From an uncultured Clostridia bacterium (GTDB lineage: Bacteria > Bacillota > Clostridia > TANB77 > CAG-508): a stretch of DNA of 40,032 bases. The stretch lies in the NCBI GenBank assembly GCA_947629625.1, contig CANRES010000006.1, forward strand, positions 1-40,032, written 5' to 3'. Of this stretch, positions 20,801 to 27,500 are shown piece after piece. Positions within the stretch are counted from its first letter, which is position 1. Each line of letters begins with the position of its first letter. The notes beneath the pieces are model-generated. The model did no database searches and was not told the origin of the DNA. It saw only the letters and a list, made by a program, of their open reading frames with translations. The translations under genes and the position numbers were made by a program.

Positions 20801-22294
20801 AATGGAAAAATAGATTTAAATCAATTAAAAGAATATCAAATTTCTGCTTATGAAACATCACATTATGTAGCACCCGAAACTGAATTACAAAAAATATTCT
20901 GTGATACTTGGGAACAATTATTAAATACAAGAGTTGGTATTAATGACGATATTTTTGAATTAGGTGCAGATTCACTTCTTGCTATTAAATTTAAAGTTGA
21001 AATGCTTTCTAAAAATATTGATGTACAATATGCGGATATTTTTAAATTTCCTACTGTTAAAGGTTTATCTGAAGCAAATTCAGCAACTATTGCAGAAGTA
21101 GTAGATAATTATGATTATACAAGAATAAATGAGGTATTAGAAAAAAATAATATAAAAAATTATAAAAATATCGTATCTAATAAAAATAATAATATTCTTT
21201 TATTAGGTTCTAATGGTTTTGTTGGTATGCACATTTTATACAATTTTATTAAACACGATAATGGAATTATTTATTGTATTGTTAGAGATAAAAACAAAAT
21301 ATCTGCTAGAAGTAGATTTTTAGATGCTTTACATTTCTATTTTGATACAAAATTAGACGAATTTATTGATAATAGAATTGTTATTTTAAAAGGTGATATA
21401 ACAAAAGAAAATTTTGGTTTAAATATTAATTTATATGAAGATATTGTAAACAATATTTCTGTTGTTATTAATTCTAGTGCTAATGTAAGACACTATGGAA
21501 ACTTTGAAAATTTTGAAAATATTAATATTGGTTTAACTAAAAAAGCTATAGAATTTTGTGAAAAACATAATAAGAGATTAATTCAAATATCTACTACAAG
21601 TGTTTGTGGTAATATTGAAAAAGATAAAAATATATCATTTTCTGAAAATAATTTATACATAGGTCAAAAATTAGATAATGTTTATATTAAGAGTAAATTT
21701 GAAGCAGAAAGAATTATTTTAGAACATATTTCTAATGGTTTAAATGCACAAATTTTAAGACTTGGTAATATAACTAATAGATTTAGTGATGGTAAATTTC
21801 AAATTAATGTTGAAGAAAATGCATTTGTAGGTATGTTACAATCTTTAATAAATTTAGGTGCTATACCTGAATATTTATTAAATGCTAAATTAGAATTTAC
21901 ACCTGTTGATTTATGTGGTTACGCTATTATTTTATTAATGCAAAATTATGTGCCTGATTTTAGTGTTTTTCATTTATATAATTCTAATTCTATAAGTATG
22001 AAAAACTTTATAGACTTGCTAAAAAATAATAATATTAATTTAAAAATACTTAGTGAAGTAGATTTTGAAAATAAAGTAAAAGAAATTTTAATGGATGATA
22101 GTAAAAAAGATATATTATCTGGTATTGTTAATGAGTTAAGTTCTAATAATAAACTAGAATTTAATTCTAATATAGATATTTTATCTGAATTTTCGAGAAA
22201 ATTTTTAAATACTATTGACTTTAATTGGTTAAAAATAGATAATATATATGTAAAAAAATATATAGATTATTTTAAAAATATTAATTTTATTTAA
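11813..22294 (+). CDS. Three-module non-ribosomal peptide synthetase with terminal reductase (C-A-T-C-A-T-C-A-T-R)
   Basis: A 3493-residue single-chain assembly line. Condensation domains lie at about 1-430, 1045-1470 and 2077-2500, with HHxxxD motifs at about 131, 1174 and 2204; the first reads HHIISDSW, with Ser replacing the usual Gly. Adenylation domains are at about 453-950, 1490-1980 and 2519-3010 (TSGSTG, YGP(T/S)E, NGKID). Carrier serines lie near 992, 2024 and 3053 in G(L/A)DSL. A reductase spans about 3125-3493: LLLGSNGFVG for NADPH, ISTTS and YIKSK as the SDR-type triad. The product is predicted to be a tripeptide released as an aldehyde, or as an alcohol after a second reduction. 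An N-terminal C domain often adds a fatty acyl cap. The hand-read A1 code DILQMGMVWK resembles glycine codes; DMVMQGESCK (A2) and DMVLQGGACK (A3) are not recognised. No thioesterase, epimerase, MbtH, transporter or phosphopantetheinyl transferase gene is in the window. Confidence 0.93.
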   Translation: MKKMFNLTAPQNSIWLTEQYYNNTNINNICGSVTISTKVDFDKLNDAINIFVKNADSFRIKLFMDNTVVKQYISDFVEFNCEVINVNSDEDVKSLEKRVASVPFNLTKDLLFNFKLFKFPNGTGGFIFDAHHIISDSWTLGIAVNEIIKIYSCLLKNEEVDCSNIFSYTDYIASESDYLKSDKFLKDKEYWDNIYSTIPEIASIPSVNTDELKNISTNANRELVSIDNDLLKSINSFCTENKVSVYNFFMAIFSIYINKISNLDDFVIGTPILNRANFKEKHTPGMFINTIPLRISLDNNISFKNIVSNIATNSMGMLRHQKYSYQYIIENLRKIDSSLPNLYNIMISYQVTKTLDNIDVVPHNTRWTFNGTIADDLEIHLFDFNDASGLNIAYDYICDKYSKTDIVNIHKRILHIINQIIDNNEICLKDIEIITPDEKNKILYDFNNTKVDYPKDKTVVDLFEEQVARTPNNIAVVFEDKKLTYKELNEKANGLAHYLLDNGVTPNDIVAIMVNRSLEMIIGILAILKCGGAYLPIDPKFPIDRISYMLQDSNCKTILLNNNTFNLINKDFKKVNIDLSSKIYNNNKSQNINTQISINNLIYLIYTSGSTGKPKGVLITHKNILNFIYGTKAIINFNNKTMVSLTTICFDIFALELWCSLTSGIKLVIANEEEQSNSYYLNKLVSKNNVNMIQTTPSRYTALINDKNNLSYFNSLTDIMIGGEPVPSKLLENLKEISNAKIYNMYGPTETTVWSTIKDLSNDNEITVGKPIANTTCYILDKNMNLLPPLVAGELYIGGDGVSNGYKNREDLTNEKFINSPFKANEIIYNTNDLAYFKPNGEIVHLGRTDFELKINGYRIDLFDIEKNILNNSNITNCVVMPINLENNKKILCAYITSNVKIDIKNLKNDLLKVLPKYMIPTRFIQIDKMPFTPNGKIDRNALQKINVNTTNDIDIPMEYNDLTKKIVNIIYNKFQINNININDNLFEIGLDSLSIILLSTFLSNEFKINITIKDLIECNSIMELADIVSNKSNETNKDIIEKTEQQEYYPVSSAQRRMYYASSLDGNNSLLYNIAGGAILNKMPDVKKLEKCINILIKRHESLHTYFDIVDGNIVQKILDNFDFKLEVVNSNITDVDALFNNFVKPFNLNKAPLFDVKLINFDNKVFLLFNMHHIISDGTSVSIFIEELCKLYNTDTELPELNISYKDFAVWENKKINSNEFNSDKEFWVNQFNDEIPLLNMPTNFSRPTVQSFEGDNVYSTINKELTLKLNELSKELQITPYMLLLSIYYILLYKYTGQEDIIVGSPIVGRDNSQVSNIIGMFVNSLALRNKIDTSLSFKEFTNIIKENCLKAFEHQAYPFDELVNALNIKRDTSRNPLFDTMFIYQNNGNATLSFNGINSKTYVPKSNISKFDLSIEIVPENSELNLRFEYCTKLFEKKFITELSNHYLNILQIILNNNDIKIADIDMLSKEERNKILFDFNNTKVDYPKDKTVVDLFEEQVARTPNNIAVVFEDKKLSYKELNEKANQLAYYLNKNVNENNVIGIMLERSFETIICMLAVLKSNNAYMLIDTGLPEDRILYMLNNANSPLLITNTKVNNVSFENKLFIDSEDFSKFNNDNLKLNYNINNNLSVVYTSGSTGLPKGVLLNQKGMINLIYSYRDFIDIKHFSNFLSICSISFDMFGVEVYIPLLNNKTLILANEEEHKDPMSISKLIQINNVDFMMITPSKIELLLTNDYTCKSLKILKSIQLGGETLNSNLFEQLRKYTNAQICNEYGPSEITSCCTYKEIVSSQNINIGKPISNVQIYILNKDMNLCPIGIEGEICVSGNGVSNGYINNKVATDKVFVQNSFGNGLLYKTGDIGKYDSNGDIEYIGRKDFQVKLRGLRIELSEIEKQFLNIPNIKNCAVIYKNEPNNNSYLVAFFTATSNIEIQEIREELSKHLPLYMVPKYIIKLDNMPITRNGKIDLNKLKEYQISAYETSHYVAPETELQKIFCDTWEQLLNTRVGINDDVFELGADSLLAIKFKVEMLSKNIDVQYADIFKFPTVKKFCENNLAPLNKGEHIITKAEKQEYYPVSSAQKRMYYASSLDDNNSLLYNIAGGTILNKMPDVKKLEKCINTLIKRHESLRTYFDIVDGNIVQKILDNFNFKLEVVNSNITDVDALFYKYIKPFNLNKAPLFDLKLINFDNKVFLLFNMHHIISDGTSFSIFINELCELYNNDTELPELNISYKDFAVWENQKINSNEFNNDKEFWVNQFNDEIPLLNMPTNFSRPTVQSFEGDNVYSTINKELTLKLNELSKELQITPYMLLLSIYYILLYKYTGQEDIIVGSPIVGRDNSQVSNIIGMFVNSLALRNKIDTSLSFKEFTNIIKENCLKAFEHQAYPFDELVNTLNIKRDTSRNPLFDTMFIYQNNGNATLSFNGINSKTYVPKSNISKFDLSLEIVPENSELNLRFEYCTKLFEKEFITSLSNHYLNILQVILNNNDIKIADIDMLSKEERNKILYDFNNTKVDYPKDKTVVDLFEEQVKNNPNNIAVVFEDKKLTYKELNEKANGLAHYLNKNVNENNVIGIMLERSFETIICMLAVLKSNNAYMLIDTGLPEDRILYMLNNANSPLLITNTKVNNVSFENKLFIDNEDFSKFDKDNLKLNYNINNTFCIIYTSGSTGTPKGVELKNNGVVNLVLSYRINLNTDICNNFISISTVAFDMFIVETFVPLLSGKTIILSNVEEQKIPTYISNLIIKYNVDFILTTPSRIDLLLINEDTRICLEKLKIIQLGGENFTTNLYEKLKNYTNANIYNGYGPSEITACCSNKKVTTNKINIGKPNCNTQIYILNKDMNLCPIGIEGEICISGNGLAKGYINNKVATNKVFVQNPFGNGLLYKTGDIGKYNSNGDIEYIGRKDFQVKLRGLRIELSEIEKQFLNIPNIKNCAVIYKNEPNNNSYLVAFFTATSNIEIQEIREELSKHLPLYMVPKYIIKLNNMPITRNGKIDLNQLKEYQISAYETSHYVAPETELQKIFCDTWEQLLNTRVGINDDIFELGADSLLAIKFKVEMLSKNIDVQYADIFKFPTVKGLSEANSATIAEVVDNYDYTRINEVLEKNNIKNYKNIVSNKNNNILLLGSNGFVGMHILYNFIKHDNGIIYCIVRDKNKISARSRFLDALHFYFDTKLDEFIDNRIVILKGDITKENFGLNINLYEDIVNNISVVINSSANVRHYGNFENFENINIGLTKKAIEFCEKHNKRLIQISTTSVCGNIEKDKNISFSENNLYIGQKLDNVYIKSKFEAERIILEHISNGLNAQILRLGNITNRFSDGKFQINVEENAFVGMLQSLINLGAIPEYLLNAKLEFTPVDLCGYAIILLMQNYVPDFSVFHLYNSNSISMKNFIDLLKNNNINLKILSEVDFENKVKEILMDDSKKDILSGIVNELSSNNKLEFNSNIDILSEFSRKFLNTIDFNWLKIDNIYVKKYIDYFKNINFI
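15511..17995 (+). repeat. NRPS module 2 copy of an internal duplication
   Basis: This part of C2-A2-T2 repeats about 3090 bases later as C3-A3-T3. Long runs are identical by eye, for example 15511-15900 with 18601-18990. Identity falls inside the adenylation core (about 16705-17265) and recovers after it. Confidence 0.85.
18601..21060 (+). repeat. NRPS module 3 copy of an internal duplication
   Basis: Partner of the module 2 copy. The offset is 3090 bases before the adenylation core and about 3087 after it. The divergent core is about 19795-20340. The match ends just after the carrier domain, where the chain passes into the reductase. Confidence 0.85.
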
Positions 22295-22314
22295 AAAGCA
22301 ATACAATTTGCTTT
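22295..22314 (+). other. Small hairpin between the NRPS and the kinase gene
   Basis: AAAGCAA (22295-22301) pairs with TTGCTTT (22308-22314) around a 6-base loop, directly after the NRPS stop and before the GGAGG of the kinase. There is no T-run, so it is more likely a processing or attenuation element than a terminator. Confidence 0.35.
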
Positions 22315-22326
22315 GATGGAGGTTTT

Positions 22327-24129
22327 ATGGAATATTTTACTTCGTTAATATTACTGATAATATCTGAAATACTAATTTTAGGCTTAGCATTATTTTTAAA
22401 AAAAGAGAAAAAAAGTCAATTAAAAACTGCGTTTAATTTTGTATTATTATTTATGTCTATTTGGACAATTGCATCAATTTTACAAATTGTTTTTCAAAAA
22501 ACAGATATTGACCCTTTCTTTTTTGAAAAAATATCTGTATTTGGAGTAAGTTTTTTACCTGTTGCATTTTTAGCAGTTGGAATAATATTTTCCAAAACTA
22601 AAATTAAAATTAGGTGGTATCATTTTTTATTTTTAATAATACCTATAGTTTCTATTATATTAACCATTACTAATGAATACCATCATTTATTTTTTATACA
22701 ATATTCTATTAATATGAATAATTTAATTACTGGAAAATATTTTATTATTCACAATTCATATACATACTTACTTTACGGAATTGGAATATTTTATTTTATC
22801 AAATATTCTATAAAAAATTCTGGTTTTTTTTCAAAACAATCTTTACTTATTATATTAGGAATTAGTATACCTTTAATAACTAATTTACTTGGTGGTCTTA
22901 GTATTATAAAAATGACAATGTATATGACACCTATATCATTTTCATTTTTAGCATTTTTCTTTGCAATTGCAATGTTCAAGTTTAAGTTTATTAGTATAAC
23001 ACCAATAGCAATGCAAAATATTGTTGATAAAATGTCAGATAGTTTTGTAGTATTAAATGAAAACAATATAGTAACAGACTTTAATAAAACTTTTGTAGAT
23101 ACATTTCATTTATCTCAAAATAAAGTTAGAAATGCTAATTTTGTTGACTTATTAAAAGTTATCAAAATTGAAAATGAAGCTAGAAATATTGAAGATGCTA
23201 TAAAAAAAGTTAAATCTACAACAGAAACCTTGTATTTTGATAAAGAATTTAAAATTGGTGAACAATTCTTTAATATTGAAATAAGCAATATTTCTTCAAA
23301 AGGAAATTTTTTAGGCACACTTATATTATTTAAAAATGTAACTCAACATATACTAGATATCCAAACTATTGAATCTAACCAAGAAATGCTTATGGAAAAA
23401 GAACGTTTAGCTACACTAGGTCAAATGATTGGTGGTATTGCTCATAACTTAAAAACTCCTATAATGTCAGTTTCTGGTGCAGCAGAAGGTTTACACGATT
23501 TAGTAAATGAATATCGTAATTCAATTGGAGACCCAGAAGTTACTCTTGAAGACCATAAAGATATTGCAAATGATATGGAAACTTGGATAGAAAAAATAAG
23601 ATCTCACATGTCTTATATGTCTGATGTTATTACCGCTGTTAAAGGACAAGCCGTTACTCTATCTTCTGAACAGTCTGTTAACTTTACTATTGACGAATTA
23701 ATTAAACGTGTAAATATTTTAATGAAACATGAGTTGAATAATAATTTAATTACTTTAAATGTAAATTCTAACGTAGACTTAAATTTAGAATTAAATGGCA
23801 ATGTTAATAGTTTAGTACAAGTTATTAACAATTTAATTTCAAATTCTATTCAAGCATATAACGGACAAACTAATAAGTATATTGATTTTAATATTGACTC
23901 TACTCCAACTAGCATAATTTTCGCTATTCAGGATTATGGTTCAGGTATGAGTAAAGAAGTTCAAAATAAATTGTTTAAAGAAATGATTACAACAAAAGGT
24001 AAAAATGGTACTGGTCTTGGTTTATTTATGTCTTACTCTAATATAAAAGCTCACTTTAACGGAAACATGACTTTTGAGTCTGAAGAAGGTAAAGGTACTA
24101 CTTTTAAAATTATATTACCTTTGAAATAA
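22327..24129 (+). CDS. Sensor histidine kinase with N-terminal 7TM region and PAS domain
   Basis: A 600-residue membrane kinase. The first about 220 residues contain seven or so hydrophobic helices, as in the 7TM histidine kinase N-terminal region. A PAS domain follows at about 225-340 (DKMSDSFVVLNENNIVTDFN). The H-box is GGIAHNLKTPIMSV (His373), with Asn replacing the usual acidic residue after His. The HATPase has NNLISNSIQAY, DYGSGMSKEV and GTGLGLFMSY. The gene starts 33 bases after the NRPS stop with GGAGG before the ATG, and a terminator follows it, so it is co-transcribed with the synthetase. No response regulator is adjacent; it could sense the peptide, its target or membrane state. 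The orphan HD-GYP regulator at 35310 is one conceivable partner, but nothing in the sequence proves that. Confidence 0.85.
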   Translation: MEYFTSLILLIISEILILGLALFLKKEKKSQLKTAFNFVLLFMSIWTIASILQIVFQKTDIDPFFFEKISVFGVSFLPVAFLAVGIIFSKTKIKIRWYHFLFLIIPIVSIILTITNEYHHLFFIQYSINMNNLITGKYFIIHNSYTYLLYGIGIFYFIKYSIKNSGFFSKQSLLIILGISIPLITNLLGGLSIIKMTMYMTPISFSFLAFFFAIAMFKFKFISITPIAMQNIVDKMSDSFVVLNENNIVTDFNKTFVDTFHLSQNKVRNANFVDLLKVIKIENEARNIEDAIKKVKSTTETLYFDKEFKIGEQFFNIEISNISSKGNFLGTLILFKNVTQHILDIQTIESNQEMLMEKERLATLGQMIGGIAHNLKTPIMSVSGAAEGLHDLVNEYRNSIGDPEVTLEDHKDIANDMETWIEKIRSHMSYMSDVITAVKGQAVTLSSEQSVNFTIDELIKRVNILMKHELNNNLITLNVNSNVDLNLELNGNVNSLVQVINNLISNSIQAYNGQTNKYIDFNIDSTPTSIIFAIQDYGSGMSKEVQNKLFKEMITTKGKNGTGLGLFMSYSNIKAHFNGNMTFESEEGKGTTFKIILPLK

Positions 24130-24163
24130 AAATTATATGATAATCAAAACTTAATTATAAAAA

Positions 24164-24205
24164 TTAGACTGTTTACAAAATAAAACTTGTAAACAGTCTG
24201 ATTTA
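24164..24205. terminator. Terminator between the kinase and Nudix genes
   Basis: A perfect 13-bp stem, AGACTGTTTACAA (24166-24178) with TTGTAAACAGTCT (24187-24199), has an 8-base loop and AT-rich flanks. It ends the NRPS-kinase transcript and probably the convergent Nudix transcript. Confidence 0.8.
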
Positions 24206-24212
24206 TTTAAAT

Positions 24213-24701
24213 TTATTTTTTTTCAAAATATTGCATATCATTAAATAATTTTGCATGAGTTTTTTCAAATTGATTTTTATTAATTAACATACTAATTTCT
24301 TCTTTTGTTGCCCATTTTACTTCTTGAACTTCTTCAACTTGTAAATTTAATTCATTTATATTAATTTCTTCTTTTATATAATATAAATCTAATATCTTAT
24401 TATTTTTTATAAATGTATTAACATATATAAATTTTTCTTCAGGTATATCAATTCCTAATTCTTCCCATATTTCTCTTTTCATTCCCTGTATAGATGTTTC
24501 TTTCGATATTGGATGACCTCCTGTTGTTCCCCATTTTTCCCCTTTTTGTTTGGATGCTTTTTGAATTAAAAATTCACCTTTTGAATTTTGTATAAAACAT
24601 ACAACAATTAACATATAATTTTCACCTGTTGGGACAACATTAGCAGTGTATGTTTTACCCGTTCTATTTTTATTTTTATCATAATAATCACGAATTTCCA
24701 T
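24213..24701 (-). CDS. Nudix hydrolase
   Basis: A 162-residue Nudix protein. Residues 62-84 match the Nudix box GX5EX7REUXEEXGU exactly (GHPISKE at the start, REIWEELGI at the end), with a TTGG segment just before it. Nudix enzymes hydrolyse nucleoside diphosphate-linked substrates or act as isopentenyl diphosphate isomerase-like enzymes. The substrate cannot be told here. The N-terminal segment, with a polar stretch followed by beta strands, resembles the isomerase-like/ADP-sugar group. It is a single gene with its own promoter (24743-24771), and its ribosome binding site (GAGAAGTTG) is weak. Confidence 0.85.
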   Translation of the reverse strand: MEIRDYYDKNKNRTGKTYTANVVPTGENYMLIVVCFIQNSKGEFLIQKASKQKGEKWGTTGGHPISKETSIQGMKREIWEELGIDIPEEKFIYVNTFIKNNKILDLYYIKEEININELNLQVEEVQEVKWATKEEISMLINKNQFEKTHAKLFNDMQYFEKK

Positions 24702-24742
24702 TTATTTTCAACTTCTCTTCAATACTCTTTTTTATTATAGAT

Positions 24743-24771
24743 ATTATATTACAACAAATATACTATTTCAA
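24743..24771 (-). promoter_or_regulatory. Promoter of the Nudix gene
   Basis: On the minus strand, TTGAAA (24771-24766) and TATAAT (24748-24743) are separated by 17 bases. Confidence 0.65.
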
Positions 24772-24830
24772 TAAATTTATAAAATTATAATATTTACAAC
24801 AAAAAAATTATTATTAGCATTAAGTTTTAT

Positions 24831-24859
24831 TTGACATTTTATGTTAAATACATTATAAT
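24831..24859 (+). promoter_or_regulatory. Consensus promoter of the glycosyltransferase gene
   Basis: A perfect TTGACA (24831-24836) and a perfect TATAAT (24854-24859) are separated by 17 bases, 27 bases before the start codon. Confidence 0.85.
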
Positions 24860-24886
24860 TACTTATATTAATAAGCGAGGTTATTT

Positions 24887-25792
24887 ATGAAAAGATTTGG
24901 AATCATTATACCTATGCACAATGCCGAGGAATTTATTGAAAATGCTTTAAATAGTGTAAAAATTCAAAATTACAAAAATTATGAGTGCATAGTAATTGAA
25001 GACCATTCAAAAGATAAATCAAAAAAAATTGTTGAAGATTATATTTTAAATAATCCTGAAATTAATATAAAGTTATTCGAAACACCCGAAAATAAATGGG
25101 GACCCGGTACTGCTAGAAATATTGGCCTAAATAATTCAAATTGCGAATATGTAGTTTTCTTAGATGCAGACGACGAATTATGTGACGAATCATCATTAAA
25201 ACACATTAGTGATGCTATTGATAAAAACGAATTAGTAGAAGTTTTAATATTAGGTTTTCAAAGAAAGTGGAAAGATTATAAAGATAGAACTATTTTAACT
25301 ACTACATTTAGACCAAAATCAAAACACACAGATAAGCATTATCAAATTGGAAAAAATAATGAAGGTACAATTTGGTCTGGATGTTGGAAAAAAAGTTTAT
25401 TTGATAATAATAATATAAGATTTCCTGAAAATACGATTTGGGAAGATTTAATTCCTAAATTAGAATTATTTAATTCGGCTAATGATAGTAAAATTAGTAT
25501 ATGTGGATATTCTACACATAAATATAATGTAAGACCGGGTAAAAGCATTGGAACTACCCCAACAATTAATAAGTTAAAATCTATGATAGAATTACATAAA
25601 AAATGCCGCCAGTTAGTTGAAGAAGGTAAAATAGATTCAAAATATGAAAAAGATATAGAAACAAGAGTTAGAAACAGCCCTTTATTAGCAGGTTGGATGC
25701 TAGGTATGGCTTTATATACTAAATTATTAGGTGATATTCCTTCAAAAATTGAAAATACTTTTCATAAAGATAATACAGATAAAGAAAGATGA
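24887..25792 (+). CDS. Family 2 glycosyltransferase
   Basis: A 301-residue GT-A fold glycosyltransferase. The N-terminus is FGIIIPMHNAEEFIENALNS, followed by YECIVIEDHSKDKS and, near residue 93, the metal-binding FLDADDEL (DxD type). A later WEDL segment is typical of the acceptor side of family 2 enzymes. It has no membrane helix, so it would act in the cytoplasm on a nucleotide-sugar donor. It stands alone under a consensus promoter, with no polysaccharide cluster around it, so the acceptor is unknown. The stop codon lies inside the terminator stem. Confidence 0.85.
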   Translation: MKRFGIIIPMHNAEEFIENALNSVKIQNYKNYECIVIEDHSKDKSKKIVEDYILNNPEINIKLFETPENKWGPGTARNIGLNNSNCEYVVFLDADDELCDESSLKHISDAIDKNELVEVLILGFQRKWKDYKDRTILTTTFRPKSKHTDKHYQIGKNNEGTIWSGCWKKSLFDNNNIRFPENTIWEDLIPKLELFNSANDSKISICGYSTHKYNVRPGKSIGTTPTINKLKSMIELHKKCRQLVEEGKIDSKYEKDIETRVRNSPLLAGWMLGMALYTKLLGDIPSKIENTFHKDNTDKER

Positions 25793-25816
25793 GAAAACTC
25801 TCACCTTTCTTTATTT
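25781..25816. terminator. Bidirectional terminator between the glycosyltransferase and DUF4143 ATPase genes
   Basis: A 14-bp stem with one mismatch (AAAGAAAGATGAGA at 25781-25794, TCTCACCTTTCTTT at 25799-25812) has a 4-base loop. It covers the glycosyltransferase stop codon and sits against the stop of the convergent ATPase gene. Confidence 0.75.
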
Positions 25817-27107
25817 ATATACAAAATACTGCATATAATGGCACAGACCTTATATTATTTTCAAATCCAAAATTTTTTTCTGAAATTCTAATTGCATATT
25901 TTGGATTATAAATTTTAATATACATATCTAAACTTCTTGATTTAATATGAGTACTTGTTTTAACTTCTATTGGAATAATCTCAGTTTCTTTTTGAATTAC
26001 AAAATCTAATTCTGCTTTTCCTTCTGACTCCCAGTAATATAATTCATATCCATTTATTTTCAATTCATTAGCAACATAATTTTCTGTAAGAGGACCCATT
26101 GAAATCATTGTTGGTTGATTACTTAAATCTATTTGATATAGTGGGTATTTGGCTTTATTAACAAATAATCCAACATCACTCATATATAACTTAAATGAAG
26201 AAAGTTCTTTATGCATTTCTAATGGCATTTCCGGGTTAACTTTATATACTTGATTTACTATACCACTATTTTTTAACCACATAATAGCAGGTCCAAATAT
26301 ACTTGAAGTTCCTCCTTTTGAAATTACTTTATATTGAAATTTTTGATTATCCTTCGCTAATTGCATAGGAATTGAATCAAATGCTGAAATTATTTTGTTT
26401 GATTCAGAATTATCAGCATATTTGGTCATATCTCTAACATAAGAATCTAAAATCATTGCTTGAATATCTATTGTAGAAATAATTTTTTGTTCTTCTAGAT
26501 ATGTTTTAACAACTTCTGGCATTCCTCCAACTATTAAATATGTTCTATATAATCTTAAACAAAGTTCATGTATATTGTTATCCATTTTTTCATTATTTTC
26601 ATAATGATTTTGTATTACTGAAATTAAATCTTCTCTACCTATTGCACACAAAAACTCTTTGAATGATAACGGATACATATTTATTAATTGAACTTTCCCT
26701 ACTGGAAATGAATAATTTTGTCTATTTATTGCTATTCCTAATAATGAACCCGCAGCAATTATATGATATTCTGGTGCATCTTCAAAGAAATATTTAAGTG
26801 ATGTTAATGCTCTTTCATTTGCTTGAATTTCATCAAAAATTATTAATGTTTTTTCTGGAATTATTTTTTCTCCATAAAATAACTCTAGTTTATTTATTAT
26901 ATATTTTGCATCTATACTTTCATTAATTTGATTACTTAATTCTTTATTTGTTTCAAAATTTACATATATAGTATTTTCATAAAATGTTTTTCCAAATTCT
27001 TTTATTATATATGTTTTTCCAACTTGTCTGGCACCATGTATAATTAATGGTTTTCTATTTTTAGAATTTTTCCATTTTATTAAATCGTTTATAATTTCTC
27101 TTTTCAA
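25815..27107 (-). CDS. AAA ATPase with C-terminal DUF4143 domain
   Basis: A 430-residue ATPase of the AAA_14/DUF4143 family. Walker A is GARQVGKT (residues 25-32) and Walker B is TLIIFDEIQ (Asp92, Glu93). The C-terminal DUF4143 domain contains ELDFVIQKETEIIPIEVKTS, a restriction-endonuclease-like pattern (D...E-x-K). The family is widespread and multi-copy in gut anaerobes and poorly characterised. The start is a TTG at 27107, chosen because AGGAGG lies directly upstream and no ATG fits. It has its own promoter, which carries an inverted repeat, so it may be regulated on its own. Confidence 0.85.
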   Translation of the reverse strand: MKREIINDLIKWKNSKNRKPLIIHGARQVGKTYIIKEFGKTFYENTIYVNFETNKELSNQINESIDAKYIINKLELFYGEKIIPEKTLIIFDEIQANERALTSLKYFFEDAPEYHIIAAGSLLGIAINRQNYSFPVGKVQLINMYPLSFKEFLCAIGREDLISVIQNHYENNEKMDNNIHELCLRLYRTYLIVGGMPEVVKTYLEEQKIISTIDIQAMILDSYVRDMTKYADNSESNKIISAFDSIPMQLAKDNQKFQYKVISKGGTSSIFGPAIMWLKNSGIVNQVYKVNPEMPLEMHKELSSFKLYMSDVGLFVNKAKYPLYQIDLSNQPTMISMGPLTENYVANELKINGYELYYWESEGKAELDFVIQKETEIIPIEVKTSTHIKSRSLDMYIKIYNPKYAIRISEKNFGFENNIRSVPLYAVFCI

Positions 27108-27130
27108 AATACTACCTCCTTTTTATTATT

Positions 27131-27184
27131 ATACCCTATAAGTTCAAAAAAATCAATTGTTATTTATATTTTTTTGAACTTATA
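27131..27184 (-). promoter_or_regulatory. Promoter of the DUF4143 ATPase gene overlapped by a 17-bp inverted repeat
   Basis: On the minus strand, TTGATT and TATAAT are separated by 17 bases just upstream of the AGGAGG. Perfect 17-base arms (27137-27153 and 27168-27184, core AAGTTCAAAAAAAT) flank the -35 region, and one arm lies in the spacer. It may be an operator. It could also act as a weak terminator of the gene upstream, although no T-run follows it. Confidence 0.5.
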
Positions 27185-27207
27185 TGTAAAAAGTACAGTG
27201 TATTTTA

Positions 27208-27480
27208 TTAAAACATTCCACCTTCTTGAACTCTTATATTAAAGAATGATTCACTTGAAACTATATCATATACTTCATAAACTACAAATATACAAGCAAT
27301 AATACCAATTATAATTGCTATTGTAGAAATTACTTTTATAAACCTATTTAATGTATCTGAAAGTTTCTTTACTCCTTTATAATCTTCTTCATTAAACATT
27401 TTTATTTTGTTAACATCTTTTTTTAAATCATCATTCTTTTGCCATTTTTCTAATTCTTTCCAATCTTCATCTTTACTCAT
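27208..27480 (-). CDS. Small single-pass membrane protein of unknown function
   Basis: A 90-residue protein. The first 45 residues are highly charged (KDEDWKELEKWQKND and similar), a single hydrophobic helix follows at about 50-72, and about 18 residues follow after it. There is no signal peptidase site and I do not recognise a family. It lies 20 bases after gltX with GAGGAG before the ATG, so it is probably co-transcribed with the tRNA synthetase. That arrangement alone says little about function. Confidence 0.7.
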   Translation of the reverse strand: MSKDEDWKELEKWQKNDDLKKDVNKIKMFNEEDYKGVKKLSDTLNRFIKVISTIAIIIGIIACIFVVYEVYDIVSSESFFNIRVQEGGMF

Positions 27481-27500
27481 TTGTATATCTCCTCATTATA

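Noticed and set aside
11813-22294. The near-identical NRPS modules as an assembly collapse or expansion artefact
   Set aside because: The adenylation cores, the module linkers and the C-terminal reductase differ clearly, and the frame stays open across all junctions, so real tandem modules are more likely. Long reads would still be useful.
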